Source: Demequina litoralis (GTDB taxonomy: Bacteria > Actinomycetota > Actinomycetes > Actinomycetales > Demequinaceae). Taken from it: a DNA stretch of 64,000 bases. This document shows, piece by piece, positions 26,317-34,023 of this stretch. The translations under genes were made by a program, and so were the position numbers. A model generated the notes under the pieces. The model did no database searches, was not told where the DNA came from, and saw nothing but the letters and a program-made list of their open reading frames with translations. The stretch spans positions 542,317 to 606,316 of the forward strand of contig NZ_JAUHPW010000001.1 of assembly GCF_030418455.1 (NCBI RefSeq), written 5' to 3'. Position 1 is the stretch's first letter. Every line of letters begins with the position of its first letter.

Positions 26317-27543
26317 ATGAGAATCACTCGCAACGCCGTGGCCGGCACCGCCGCCACCGTCGGCATGACGCTGGCGCTGGCCGCCTGCAGCAGCTCGGCA
26401 GGCACCGAGGCGTCCGGCTCGGCCGCCGCCGACGGCGGCGACGCCGTCGAGACCGTCAAGATGTGCGCGCTCGTCTCGGACGTCACCTCGTCGGAGGCGC
26501 TCGCCTTCCGCGACTACTACACCGACTACATCGCGAGCGAGTTCCCGGTCGAGTTCGTCTACTCGGACGAGCTCACCGACGCCGAGGCGGAGAAGACCGC
26601 GATGGAGGGCTTCATCGCGAACAACTGCCAGGCCGTCATCTCGTTCGCGTCGGCCGACCGCCCGACGCAGCTCGACATGGCCGAGGACGCGGGCATCTAC
26701 TACGCCGTGGCCACCGGTGCGCTGTCCGCGGAGGAGTACGAGACCTTCAAGGACTACGAGTACTACGTCGGCGCCATCGGCCCGGACGCCATGACCGAGT
26801 TCCAGGCCGGCTACGACATGGCCCAGTACTTCATCGGTGAGGGCGACACCAGCTTCGGCATCTTCGGTGGCGGCATCCCCTACTACCTCGAGATGCACAT
26901 CAACCGTGCGGCCGGCATGCTCACCGCGCTCGCGGAGGACGGCACCACCTCGTACGGCGGCGCCACCGAGATGGGCGACATCCTCGGCAAGATCTACGCC
27001 GACGGCACCATCAAGATCCAGGACTTCGAGTCCGACGTCTACGAGCTCACGGGCTACCTCGAGACCTGGGACTTCGACGCCGCGTGGCAGGCCAGCATGG
27101 CCGAGATGATCGCCGCGGACCCGGACGCGATCCTCGCGGTCGGCACCGGCAACGCGATCCTCGGCTCCGCCGTGGACGGCACCGACATCCAGATCGGTGA
27201 CATCGACGCCTACACCGAGGACAACCTCGTCGCGATGGAGAACGGCACGCTCGGCTTCCTCGCCGGCAAGTTCACCTCGATCAACGGCCCGATCTTCGCC
27301 GCCACCCTCTCCGCGGTCCAGGGCGAGCCCTACCGCACCGAGGACGGCTCCGCCTTCGCGCTGAGCCAGGGCTACTGGACCGCCACCTCGGCCGAGGAGT
27401 TCCAGGAGATCGTCGACGCGGACAACGTCGAGTCGCCGGTGTACGACGTCGACACGCTGTCGCCGTTCGTCGCCACGGGCGCGACCTACGACGAGTTCGC
27501 CGACTTCGTGGGCAAGTACACGTTCGCCGACCTCGTCGGCTGA
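26317..27543 (+). CDS. Sugar-binding lipoprotein of the ABC importer (RbsB-like)
   Basis: 408 aa. The signal peptide ends in the lipobox LALAAC (Cys about 24), so it is a lipid-anchored extracellular binding protein. The mature part has the type I periplasmic-binding fold of the ribose/galactose class, with an unusually acidic sequence. The ATG follows GAAGGGAAGATC. It is flanked by the two permease genes. Ligand unknown; linkage to rhaD and the AraC-GH39 gene suggests a plant-derived pentose or deoxyhexose. Confidence 0.88.
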   Translation: MRITRNAVAGTAATVGMTLALAACSSSAGTEASGSAAADGGDAVETVKMCALVSDVTSSEALAFRDYYTDYIASEFPVEFVYSDELTDAEAEKTAMEGFIANNCQAVISFASADRPTQLDMAEDAGIYYAVATGALSAEEYETFKDYEYYVGAIGPDAMTEFQAGYDMAQYFIGEGDTSFGIFGGGIPYYLEMHINRAAGMLTALAEDGTTSYGGATEMGDILGKIYADGTIKIQDFESDVYELTGYLETWDFDAAWQASMAEMIAADPDAILAVGTGNAILGSAVDGTDIQIGDIDAYTEDNLVAMENGTLGFLAGKFTSINGPIFAATLSAVQGEPYRTEDGSAFALSQGYWTATSAEEFQEIVDADNVESPVYDVDTLSPFVATGATYDEFADFVGKYTFADLVG

Positions 27544-27577
27544 CACACCTCTAGGAAAGGACAGGGAGGCACCGAAG

Positions 27578-28615
27578 ATGGGTAGCTTCATGCAACGGGC
27601 AACGGGAACCTTGATCATCCCGGTCGGGGTGTTCGCAGTGGTGTGGACGTTGGCCACCCTCGACGGTGCCTCCCTGTTCAGCTCCGGCGACAGCCTGCTG
27701 ATCCTGGCACGCGCCACCGCGGTGACGATGCTGACCACCATGGCTCTCGCGATCAACCTCAACAGCGGGAGGTTCGACTTCTCGCTGGGCGCGATGGCGC
27801 TCGCCTCGAGCACCATCGGCGCCTCGGTCGCCATCAACGTCGGCGGCGGGTTCCCCGTCATGGCCGCGGTGACCGTTCTCTCCGGCGCGCTGCTCGGCGC
27901 GTTCTCGGGCTTCCTCTACGTGACCCTGCGGATCTCGCCGCTGGTGAGCTCGCTGGGCGTCACCCTCCTGTACGAGGGCCTCGCCTTCACCATCACGGGC
28001 GGCGGCAACATCAGCTTCACGCAGTACCCCGAGCTCGTGTCCTTCGGCAAGAGCCTCGTGGCCATGACGGCCGTCATCATCATCGCGCTGATCGGCGTCT
28101 ACACGGTCTTCGACCGCTCGCGCTTCGGCTCCGACTACCGCTCCCTCATCACCGGCCAGGCCGCCGCGGTCTCCGCCGGTGTGAAGGAGAAGGGCAACGC
28201 GATCAAGACCTACGCGGTGTCCGGCGCCCTCATGGGCGTGGTCGGCCTCATCCAGGCCTCCAGCAAGGGCCTCATCGAGGCCGGCAGCATCAACTTCTCC
28301 ACCATCGGCATCATGTTCACCGCGTTCCTGCCGATGTTCGTCGGCGGCTACATCGGCCGCTACTCGAACGACAAGCTCGGCTACCTGCTCGGCGCCCTGT
28401 CGATGTCGGTGATCGGGCTCGGCTACTCCGCGCTCAAGCTCACCTCCGCGCAGCAGTCGCTCATCACGGCGCTCCTGCTGGTCGTCTTCCTCATCTTCCT
28501 CAGCAACGAGGAGCGCGTCGGCCGCTGGTGGCGCAAGGTGAAGGGCGGCAACCGCACGCCGCAGCAGCCGTCCGACACGGACGCCGCGCAGTCGGTCGGC
28601 ACCGGGGCCCGCTGA
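27578..28615 (+). CDS. Second sugar ABC transporter permease (RbsC family)
   Basis: 345 aa with about nine helices and a hydrophilic C-terminal tail. The GRFDFSLGAMAL segment corresponds to the conserved loop of RbsC-type permeases. It lies 34 bp after the SBP gene, with AGGAAAGGACAGGGAGG upstream. It forms the channel with the permease at 25193. Its stop is 2 bp before the next ATG. Confidence 0.9.
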   Translation: MGSFMQRATGTLIIPVGVFAVVWTLATLDGASLFSSGDSLLILARATAVTMLTTMALAINLNSGRFDFSLGAMALASSTIGASVAINVGGGFPVMAAVTVLSGALLGAFSGFLYVTLRISPLVSSLGVTLLYEGLAFTITGGGNISFTQYPELVSFGKSLVAMTAVIIIALIGVYTVFDRSRFGSDYRSLITGQAAAVSAGVKEKGNAIKTYAVSGALMGVVGLIQASSKGLIEAGSINFSTIGIMFTAFLPMFVGGYIGRYSNDKLGYLLGALSMSVIGLGYSALKLTSAQQSLITALLLVVFLIFLSNEERVGRWWRKVKGGNRTPQQPSDTDAAQSVGTGAR

Positions 28616-28617
28616 CC

Positions 28618-29298
28618 ATGACCGACCTCGCCGCAGCCCCGGGACGCGGACCTGCGAACCAGCCGCGGGGGGTCATCTTCGGTCTCGACGGTGTGCTCAT
28701 GCGCACCGATGAGCTCCACTTCCAGGCCTGGTCCGTGCTCGCGGACCGCCTGGGAGTGGAGTTCTCGAGGCAGGACAACGAGCGTCTCCAGGGCATGTCC
28801 CGGGCCGAGAGCCTGGACGCCCTCCTCGGGCTCGGCGCGACGGAGGTGTCGCGCACCGAGAAGGAGATGCTCTCCGAGGACATGGAGCTCATCTACCGCG
28901 AGCTCCTGAGGGGCCTCTCCCCCGCACACGTCGATCCCGCCGTGCACGACACCCTCGTGCGGCTCCGCGAGCACGGGCTCCGCCTGGCCGTCGGCTCGGC
29001 GGCCCGCAACGCCCGCGTGATCCTCGAGCGCACCGGTCTGCGGCACCGCTTCGACGCGATCTCCGACGGCGACAACGTCGCCCACGGCGAGCCCGACCCC
29101 GAGGTCTACCTCCGTGCCGCGGACTTCCTCGCGCTGCAGCCGCAGGCGTGCGCCGTGGTCGTGGGCACACCGCAGGGGGTCGAGGCGGCACGGCGCGGCG
29201 GCTTCGTCTGCATCGGCATCGGCGCCGCCGCGACCCATCCCGACGCGACGTCGACCATCGCCGCGCTCCCCGACGTGCTCGCCCATTTTGTAGGCTGA
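28618..29298 (+). CDS. HAD / beta-phosphoglucomutase-like protein lacking catalytic residues
   Basis: 226 aa, with the fold and length of a beta-phosphoglucomutase/YcjU-type HAD protein with its helical cap. Motif I reads IFGLDGVL: the nucleophilic Asp of DLDGV is Gly22 (codon GGT). The conserved Lys of the GKPxP motif is Glu158 (HGEPDP). The acidic pair of motif IV (FEDxxxG) is gone (VVGTPQG, 182-187). Three catalytic motifs are lost, yet the frame is intact, in the operon and has normal codon use. That points to a pseudo-enzyme kept for binding or regulation rather than a decaying gene. The homologous HAD part at 52373-53062 keeps every residue. Confidence 0.87.
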   Translation: MTDLAAAPGRGPANQPRGVIFGLDGVLMRTDELHFQAWSVLADRLGVEFSRQDNERLQGMSRAESLDALLGLGATEVSRTEKEMLSEDMELIYRELLRGLSPAHVDPAVHDTLVRLREHGLRLAVGSAARNARVILERTGLRHRFDAISDGDNVAHGEPDPEVYLRAADFLALQPQACAVVVGTPQGVEAARRGGFVCIGIGAAATHPDATSTIAALPDVLAHFVG

Positions 29299-29334
29299 GC
29301 CCGGTCGCAGGCCGAGCCGAGAGGAAGCAGCGGG

Positions 29335-31845
29335 GTGTACTCCGAGAGCGAGCTGGTGGTGCTCCCCCGCGCCGTCCCGGCCCGGGTGATCTTCATCGAC
29401 GCCGACGGCTTCATCCCCCCGGCGCGCCGCGACGAGGCGCAGCTGTTCTTCGTCGTGCACGGCCGCCCGACGTTCGTGGTCGACGAGGACGAGGCCACGC
29501 TCGGCCCCGAGGACCTGTACCTCGCCAACGCGCGGAGCCTCGTGGCCCTCGAGTCGGACGGCCCGTTCCAGGTGATCGCGCTCCGCTTCGACGTGCGCCG
29601 CCTCGACGAGTCGCTCGACGACGTCGAGTTCCGCGTGAGCTCCGCCACCGCGACCAACCCGCGCGCGCTGCGCCCGCTCATCCACCTCATCGCGCTCATC
29701 ATCAAGGCGAACTCGACCGAGGACGACCAGAACCGCTTCCCGACCACCTCGCTCCTCTACGCGCTGCTCGACGAGCTCACCCGCAACTTCGTCGCGAGCC
29801 CCACGGGCGCCGCGCCGGCATCGGACAAGCACCGCGACCGCATGCGCCGCCTCCTGCGCTACATCGACGAGCACTACGCGGAGGGCCTGACCCTCAACCA
29901 CGTCGCGGACCACGAGCACCTGTCGGCGCCGTACCTCTCGGCGTTCTTCAAGGAGCATGTGGGGCTCACGTTCTCCGCGTACTACAACGCGCTCCGCCTG
30001 GACCGCGCGGTCGACGACCTCCTCACCACCGACGAGAGCGTCGAGACGGTGGCGCGGCGCAACGGCTTCCGCGACCCGCGCGCCTTCGTCAAGGTCTTCA
30101 AGGAGCGCTTCGGCGTGCTGCCCAGCCAGTACCGCCGCGACGAGCTGGAGAAGCGCGAGGGCCAGTCGCGTCGGAGCACGGCGGCCGAGCCGGCACCCGA
30201 CACCCCGCTGCGGGTGCTCGCCAAGTACCTGCCCGAGCAGGCGGCCGAGCACGTCGCGGTGGCCTACGAGACGGATCCGGTCGCGAAGATGGTCGCGGTC
30301 GACGCCGTCGACGCCTCGTCCCCCGGCCGCCGCCTCGACCACTCGTACCGCAAGGTCACGACCGTCGGCCGCGCCAAGGAGCTGCTCTACGAGGAGGTCC
30401 GCGGGATGCTCACGCAGTGGCAGGCGGACGTGGGCTTCGAGTACATCAAGTTCCACGGCCTGTTCGGCGACGACATGCACGTGTACCGCGAGGACAAGGA
30501 CGGCAACCCCGTCTACAGCTTCGTGCTGCTCGACAAGGTCCTCGACTTCCTCCTGTCCATCGGCCTGAGGCCCTTCGTCGAGCTCTCGTTCATGCCGCAG
30601 GAGCTCGCCTCGGTGCCCGAGCGAACGGTGTTCTCCGCCGAGTTCAACGTGAGCCCGCCCGCGCGCCTCGAGCGCTGGGTGGGCCTCGTCGAGGCCTTCG
30701 TGGGCCACGTGATCGACCGCTACGGCTACGCCGAGGTGTCGACCTGGCTGTTCAGCCCGTGGAACGAGCCGGACACGGGCCCCACGCTGTTCGGGTTCGG
30801 GGACGATGCGCGGTTCCACGAGTTCTACAAGGCGACCTACGACGCGGTGAAGGGCTTCGGATCCGACCTCACGTTCGGCAGCCCCGCGATGCTGGTGACC
30901 TACGCCCAGGACAAGGACTGGCTGCTCGCGTTCCTCGACTACGCGGACGGCCACGACTGCCGTCCGGACTTCATGACGGTCCACTTCTACGACAACGACT
31001 TCCAGCACTCGACGCTGTCCGAGCACTCCCCGGCCGAGCCCGCGGGCCTGCGGCTCAACAAGGACCAGGACACGTTCCACAAGACCGTGCGGCAGCTCAC
31101 GCTGCTGCTGCGCGACCGCGGGATGCAGGTGCCCGTGTACATGACGGAGTGGAACCTCACGGTGTCGCACCGCGACCTGCTCAACGACACCACCTTCAAG
31201 AGCTGCTATCTCGCGAAGAACCTGCTCGAGAGCTACGACGAGCTCGGGTCCTTCGGGTACTGGACGCTCACCGACCTCGTCGAGGAGCTGCAGCCGAGCG
31301 CGGACATGTTCCACGGCGGGCTCGGCGTGTTCACGTCCAACGGCGTGAAGAAGCCGCACTACTACGTGTTCGCCGCGTTGCGTCGCGCGGGTGACCGGCT
31401 GCTGACCTCGGGCGAGGGCTACTTCGTCACCGCGAGCGACAACGGCGTGCAGATCTACCTCTACAACTACGAGCACTTCAGCCACCTCTTCGCCTCCGGA
31501 GAGCGCTACGACATGACCTACCTCGAGCGGTACGCGCCGTTCGCCGAGGTCGGCCGCATGGACTTCTCGCTCGAGCTCACGGGCCTCGACCCGGGCCGCT
31601 ACCGGCAGCGCGAGGAGGTCATCAACGCCGAGCACGGCTCGGCCTTCGACACGTGGCTGCGGATGGGCGCGCCGGCGATCGATCGCCAGGCGGTCGACTA
31701 CATCCGCCAGGTGTCGGTGCCCGACCTCATCGTCAACGACGTCGACGCGGACGCCGACGGCACGCTCATGGTCTCCGCGGTGCTCGAGCCGCTCGAGGTG
31801 CGCGTCATCGAGCTCGTCCCCCACGCGCGCCACGCGCACCGCTGA
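29335..31845 (+). CDS. AraC-family regulator fused to a GH39 glycosidase domain
   Basis: 836 aa in one uninterrupted frame from a GTG behind GAGGAAG. Residues 1-150 look like an AraC-type cupin sensor (IPPARRDEAQLFFVVHGRPTF). Residues 166-270 hold the two AraC helix-turn-helix motifs, ending FKERFGVLPSQYRR. Residues about 290-836 form a GH39 (beta-xylosidase-type) barrel plus beta domain, with acid/base Glu478 in SPWNEPD and nucleophile Glu605 in MTEWN, both present. It has no signal peptide. Probably it activates the adjacent ABC operon, with the GH39 domain sensing or consuming the inducer. It follows the HAD gene by 36 bp and converges on the LacI gene. Confidence 0.9.
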   Translation: MYSESELVVLPRAVPARVIFIDADGFIPPARRDEAQLFFVVHGRPTFVVDEDEATLGPEDLYLANARSLVALESDGPFQVIALRFDVRRLDESLDDVEFRVSSATATNPRALRPLIHLIALIIKANSTEDDQNRFPTTSLLYALLDELTRNFVASPTGAAPASDKHRDRMRRLLRYIDEHYAEGLTLNHVADHEHLSAPYLSAFFKEHVGLTFSAYYNALRLDRAVDDLLTTDESVETVARRNGFRDPRAFVKVFKERFGVLPSQYRRDELEKREGQSRRSTAAEPAPDTPLRVLAKYLPEQAAEHVAVAYETDPVAKMVAVDAVDASSPGRRLDHSYRKVTTVGRAKELLYEEVRGMLTQWQADVGFEYIKFHGLFGDDMHVYREDKDGNPVYSFVLLDKVLDFLLSIGLRPFVELSFMPQELASVPERTVFSAEFNVSPPARLERWVGLVEAFVGHVIDRYGYAEVSTWLFSPWNEPDTGPTLFGFGDDARFHEFYKATYDAVKGFGSDLTFGSPAMLVTYAQDKDWLLAFLDYADGHDCRPDFMTVHFYDNDFQHSTLSEHSPAEPAGLRLNKDQDTFHKTVRQLTLLLRDRGMQVPVYMTEWNLTVSHRDLLNDTTFKSCYLAKNLLESYDELGSFGYWTLTDLVEELQPSADMFHGGLGVFTSNGVKKPHYYVFAALRRAGDRLLTSGEGYFVTASDNGVQIYLYNYEHFSHLFASGERYDMTYLERYAPFAEVGRMDFSLELTGLDPGRYRQREEVINAEHGSAFDTWLRMGAPAIDRQAVDYIRQVSVPDLIVNDVDADADGTLMVSAVLEPLEVRVIELVPHARHAHR

Positions 31846-31863
31846 GCGCGGGTCGGGCGAGGG

Positions 31864-32937
31864 TCAGACGGGACCGGCTCCGGCCGCCTCGACGGTCGAG
31901 CCCCGCACCACGAGCGCGGGATCGAGCGTGATGGAGCGATGCACGTGCGTCGGGTCCGTGATCTCCTCGAAGGCGATCCGGGCACCCGTCGCGCCGAGCT
32001 CCTCGCCGGGCTGGCGGATCGTGGTGAGCGGCGTGGGGCTGTCCCACGCGGCGCGGTTGTCGTCGTACCCGACGATGCCGACGTCACGCGGGATCGTCAG
32101 CCCCGGCGTCGCGGACAGCGCCTGGGCGATGCCCGCCGCGACGAGGTCCGCGACCGCGAAGACGCCGTCGACCTCGCCCGCGAGGACGCGCGGGGCGATC
32201 CGCCGACCGAGCGCCCAGCCCTGCGCGCGGTGGAGCTCGTCGACGTGGTCGTACATCACGTCGAGCCCCGCGGCCCGCGCCTCCTCGGTGAAGCCCGCGA
32301 CGCGGTCGGCGACGGGCTGCAGCTCGAGCGGCCCGCCGACGACGAGCAGGCGCCGGCGGCCGAGGCCGATGAGGTGGCGCGCGGCGAGCCGCCCGCCCTC
32401 CCGGTTGCCCATGTCGACCGTGCAGTGCGCGTCGGAGACGCCGTGGTAGTTGAGGAACACGAGGGGACGCGCGGTCCGGTGCTGCGCGACGAGCGTGCGG
32501 TAGTGGCTCGCGTCGTTGATGGTGACGAGGGTCGCGAGCGCCTGCGTCGCCTCGAAGTTCGCGAGGTACTGACGTTCGCGCGCGAGGTCCGTGTCCGAGT
32601 TCGCGATGAGCACGAAGGCGCCATGCTCCGCCGCGACGCGCTCCACACCCCGGCTCACGTCGACGAACAGCGAGTTGGTGAGGTCCGACAGGATGAGCCC
32701 GAGGGCGCGCATCGCTCCCGCCGCGAGCGACCGCGCGGGCCCGTGCGGCACGAACTCGAGCCGGGCGATCGCGTCCTCGACGCGCTCGCGGGTCGCCGCG
32801 GTGACCCGGTCGGGGTGGTTGAGCACGTTCGAGACGGTGCCCTGGGACACGCCCGCGAGCCGCGCGACGTCCGCGATGCTGGTGCGCCGGGCGCCCCCTC
32901 GTCCCGCCCCTGCTCCGCCGCCGACCATGCCGCTCAT
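31864..32937 (-). CDS. LacI-family regulator, last gene of the rhamnosidase-GH43 operon
   Basis: 357 aa. HTH SIADVARLAGVSQGTVSNV (about 20-38), hinge ARSLAAG and a ligand domain with VGYDDNRAAW near the end. The ATG follows GGGAGG. It is 18 bp downstream of the GH43 gene, so it is made from the operon it likely controls through operator D (negative autoregulation). Its recognition helix (SQGTVSNVLNHPD) nearly matches the rha regulator (SVGTVSNVLNRPD), explaining why operators A-D look alike and raising possible cross-talk. Confidence 0.88.
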   Translation of the reverse strand: MSGMVGGGAGAGRGGARRTSIADVARLAGVSQGTVSNVLNHPDRVTAATRERVEDAIARLEFVPHGPARSLAAGAMRALGLILSDLTNSLFVDVSRGVERVAAEHGAFVLIANSDTDLARERQYLANFEATQALATLVTINDASHYRTLVAQHRTARPLVFLNYHGVSDAHCTVDMGNREGGRLAARHLIGLGRRRLLVVGGPLELQPVADRVAGFTEEARAAGLDVMYDHVDELHRAQGWALGRRIAPRVLAGEVDGVFAVADLVAAGIAQALSATPGLTIPRDVGIVGYDDNRAAWDSPTPLTTIRQPGEELGATGARIAFEEITDPTHVHRSITLDPALVVRGSTVEAAGAGPV

Positions 32938-32955
32938 CGTAGGGCCTCCCCGCGC

Positions 32956-34023
32956 TCAGCCCGCCGCGCCCGAGGACACGTCGTCGAGGCGCCACTCGTC
33001 GCGCCAGTCGATGCGCACCGCACCGTCCGCGCCGAAGCGGAGCGGGAGCCAGACGTAGCGCGCCCGCGACGGGTCGGGCACCGTGAGCTCACGCATCCCG
33101 ACGTCCTCGGCGCCGTCCTCCAGCGCCGCGAAGTACTCGTCGAACAGGTCGTACGCCTCGCCGCCGTCGGCCTCGTAGTCCGGAAGCCACCGGTCGCCCA
33201 GCGCGATGTACAGGTCGCGCCCGGGGACCCGGAGCACCGAGCTCACCTGGGTCCGGTACGAGGTGCGCGTCGCATCGTCCGGGTGCGGGTCGCCCAGGAC
33301 CGTCCATGGCCCGTGCATGCTGCGCGCCGTCGCGACCTCCGAGGCGTTCGGGTAGTACCCCGTGGTGCCGGAGGTGAGCAGGTAGCGCCGGCCCTTGCGA
33401 CGGAAGTACGCGGGGGCCTCGCGCGTGAACGGCGGGCGGCCGTGGTGGAAGTGCGTCGAGTAGTAGCCGGTCACGTCCGTGAGGTCGTCGGTGAGGTCCG
33501 CGATGATGAGCTCGGAGTGCACGCGCTCGAAGACGTAGTAGCCCTTGCCGTCGTCGGGGTCGATCACGAGGTCGAAGTCGCCGGCGTGCATCCCGAGCGG
33601 CCGGAAGTCGACGCGGACCTTGCGGTACGGGCCCAGGATCGACTCCGCCTCGAGGGTCGTGGTGAGCTGCACCGAGCCCTCCATCACCTTGATCCAGCAC
33701 ACGAACCGCCCCGTGCGCGGGTGACGGACGATGTGGGGCCGGTCCATGCCGCGGCCGGGATGGAGGGGGGACGATGCGTCGTCCGGCTCGGGCGGGATGA
33801 TGAGGCCCTCGTCGGTCCAGTTGTAGAGATCCGTCGAGGAGTAGCAGCGCACGCCCCAGTGCCAGATGCCGGACCCGGGGGTGGTGCGCTCCTTGTTCTC
33901 GCCGTACCAGTAGAAGGTGCCGTCGAGCTCGAGGACGGACCCGCCGTGCGCCTGGATCGGGCGGCCCGACGTGTCGAGCCACTCCTCGCCCGGCCGGAAG
34001 CTCGTGTACCGCGGGCCGCTCAT
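32956..34023 (-). CDS. GH43-family glycoside hydrolase
   Basis: 355 aa, five-bladed beta-propeller. The N-terminal GRPIQAHGGSVLELDGTFYWYGENKE, GMDRPHIVRHPRTGRFVCW and FDLVIDPDDGKGYYVFE segments match the GH43 subfamilies near exo-beta-1,3-galactanases (GH43_24/34 type). There is no signal peptide, so it is intracellular. It probably trims galactose or arabinose from an oligosaccharide whose rhamnose is removed by the GH78 just upstream. The subfamily and exact specificity are not certain. Its ATG overlaps the GH78 stop (ATGA). Confidence 0.82.
   Translation of the reverse strand: MSGPRYTSFRPGEEWLDTSGRPIQAHGGSVLELDGTFYWYGENKERTTPGSGIWHWGVRCYSSTDLYNWTDEGLIIPPEPDDASSPLHPGRGMDRPHIVRHPRTGRFVCWIKVMEGSVQLTTTLEAESILGPYRKVRVDFRPLGMHAGDFDLVIDPDDGKGYYVFERVHSELIIADLTDDLTDVTGYYSTHFHHGRPPFTREAPAYFRRKGRRYLLTSGTTGYYPNASEVATARSMHGPWTVLGDPHPDDATRTSYRTQVSSVLRVPGRDLYIALGDRWLPDYEADGGEAYDLFDEYFAALEDGAEDVGMRELTVPDPSRARYVWLPLRFGADGAVRIDWRDEWRLDDVSSGAAG

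Noticed and set aside
28618..29298. HAD gene as a decaying pseudogene
   Set aside because: The frame is full length with normal codon use, 2-bp operon spacing and conserved fold motifs; selective loss of catalytic residues fits a pseudo-enzyme better.
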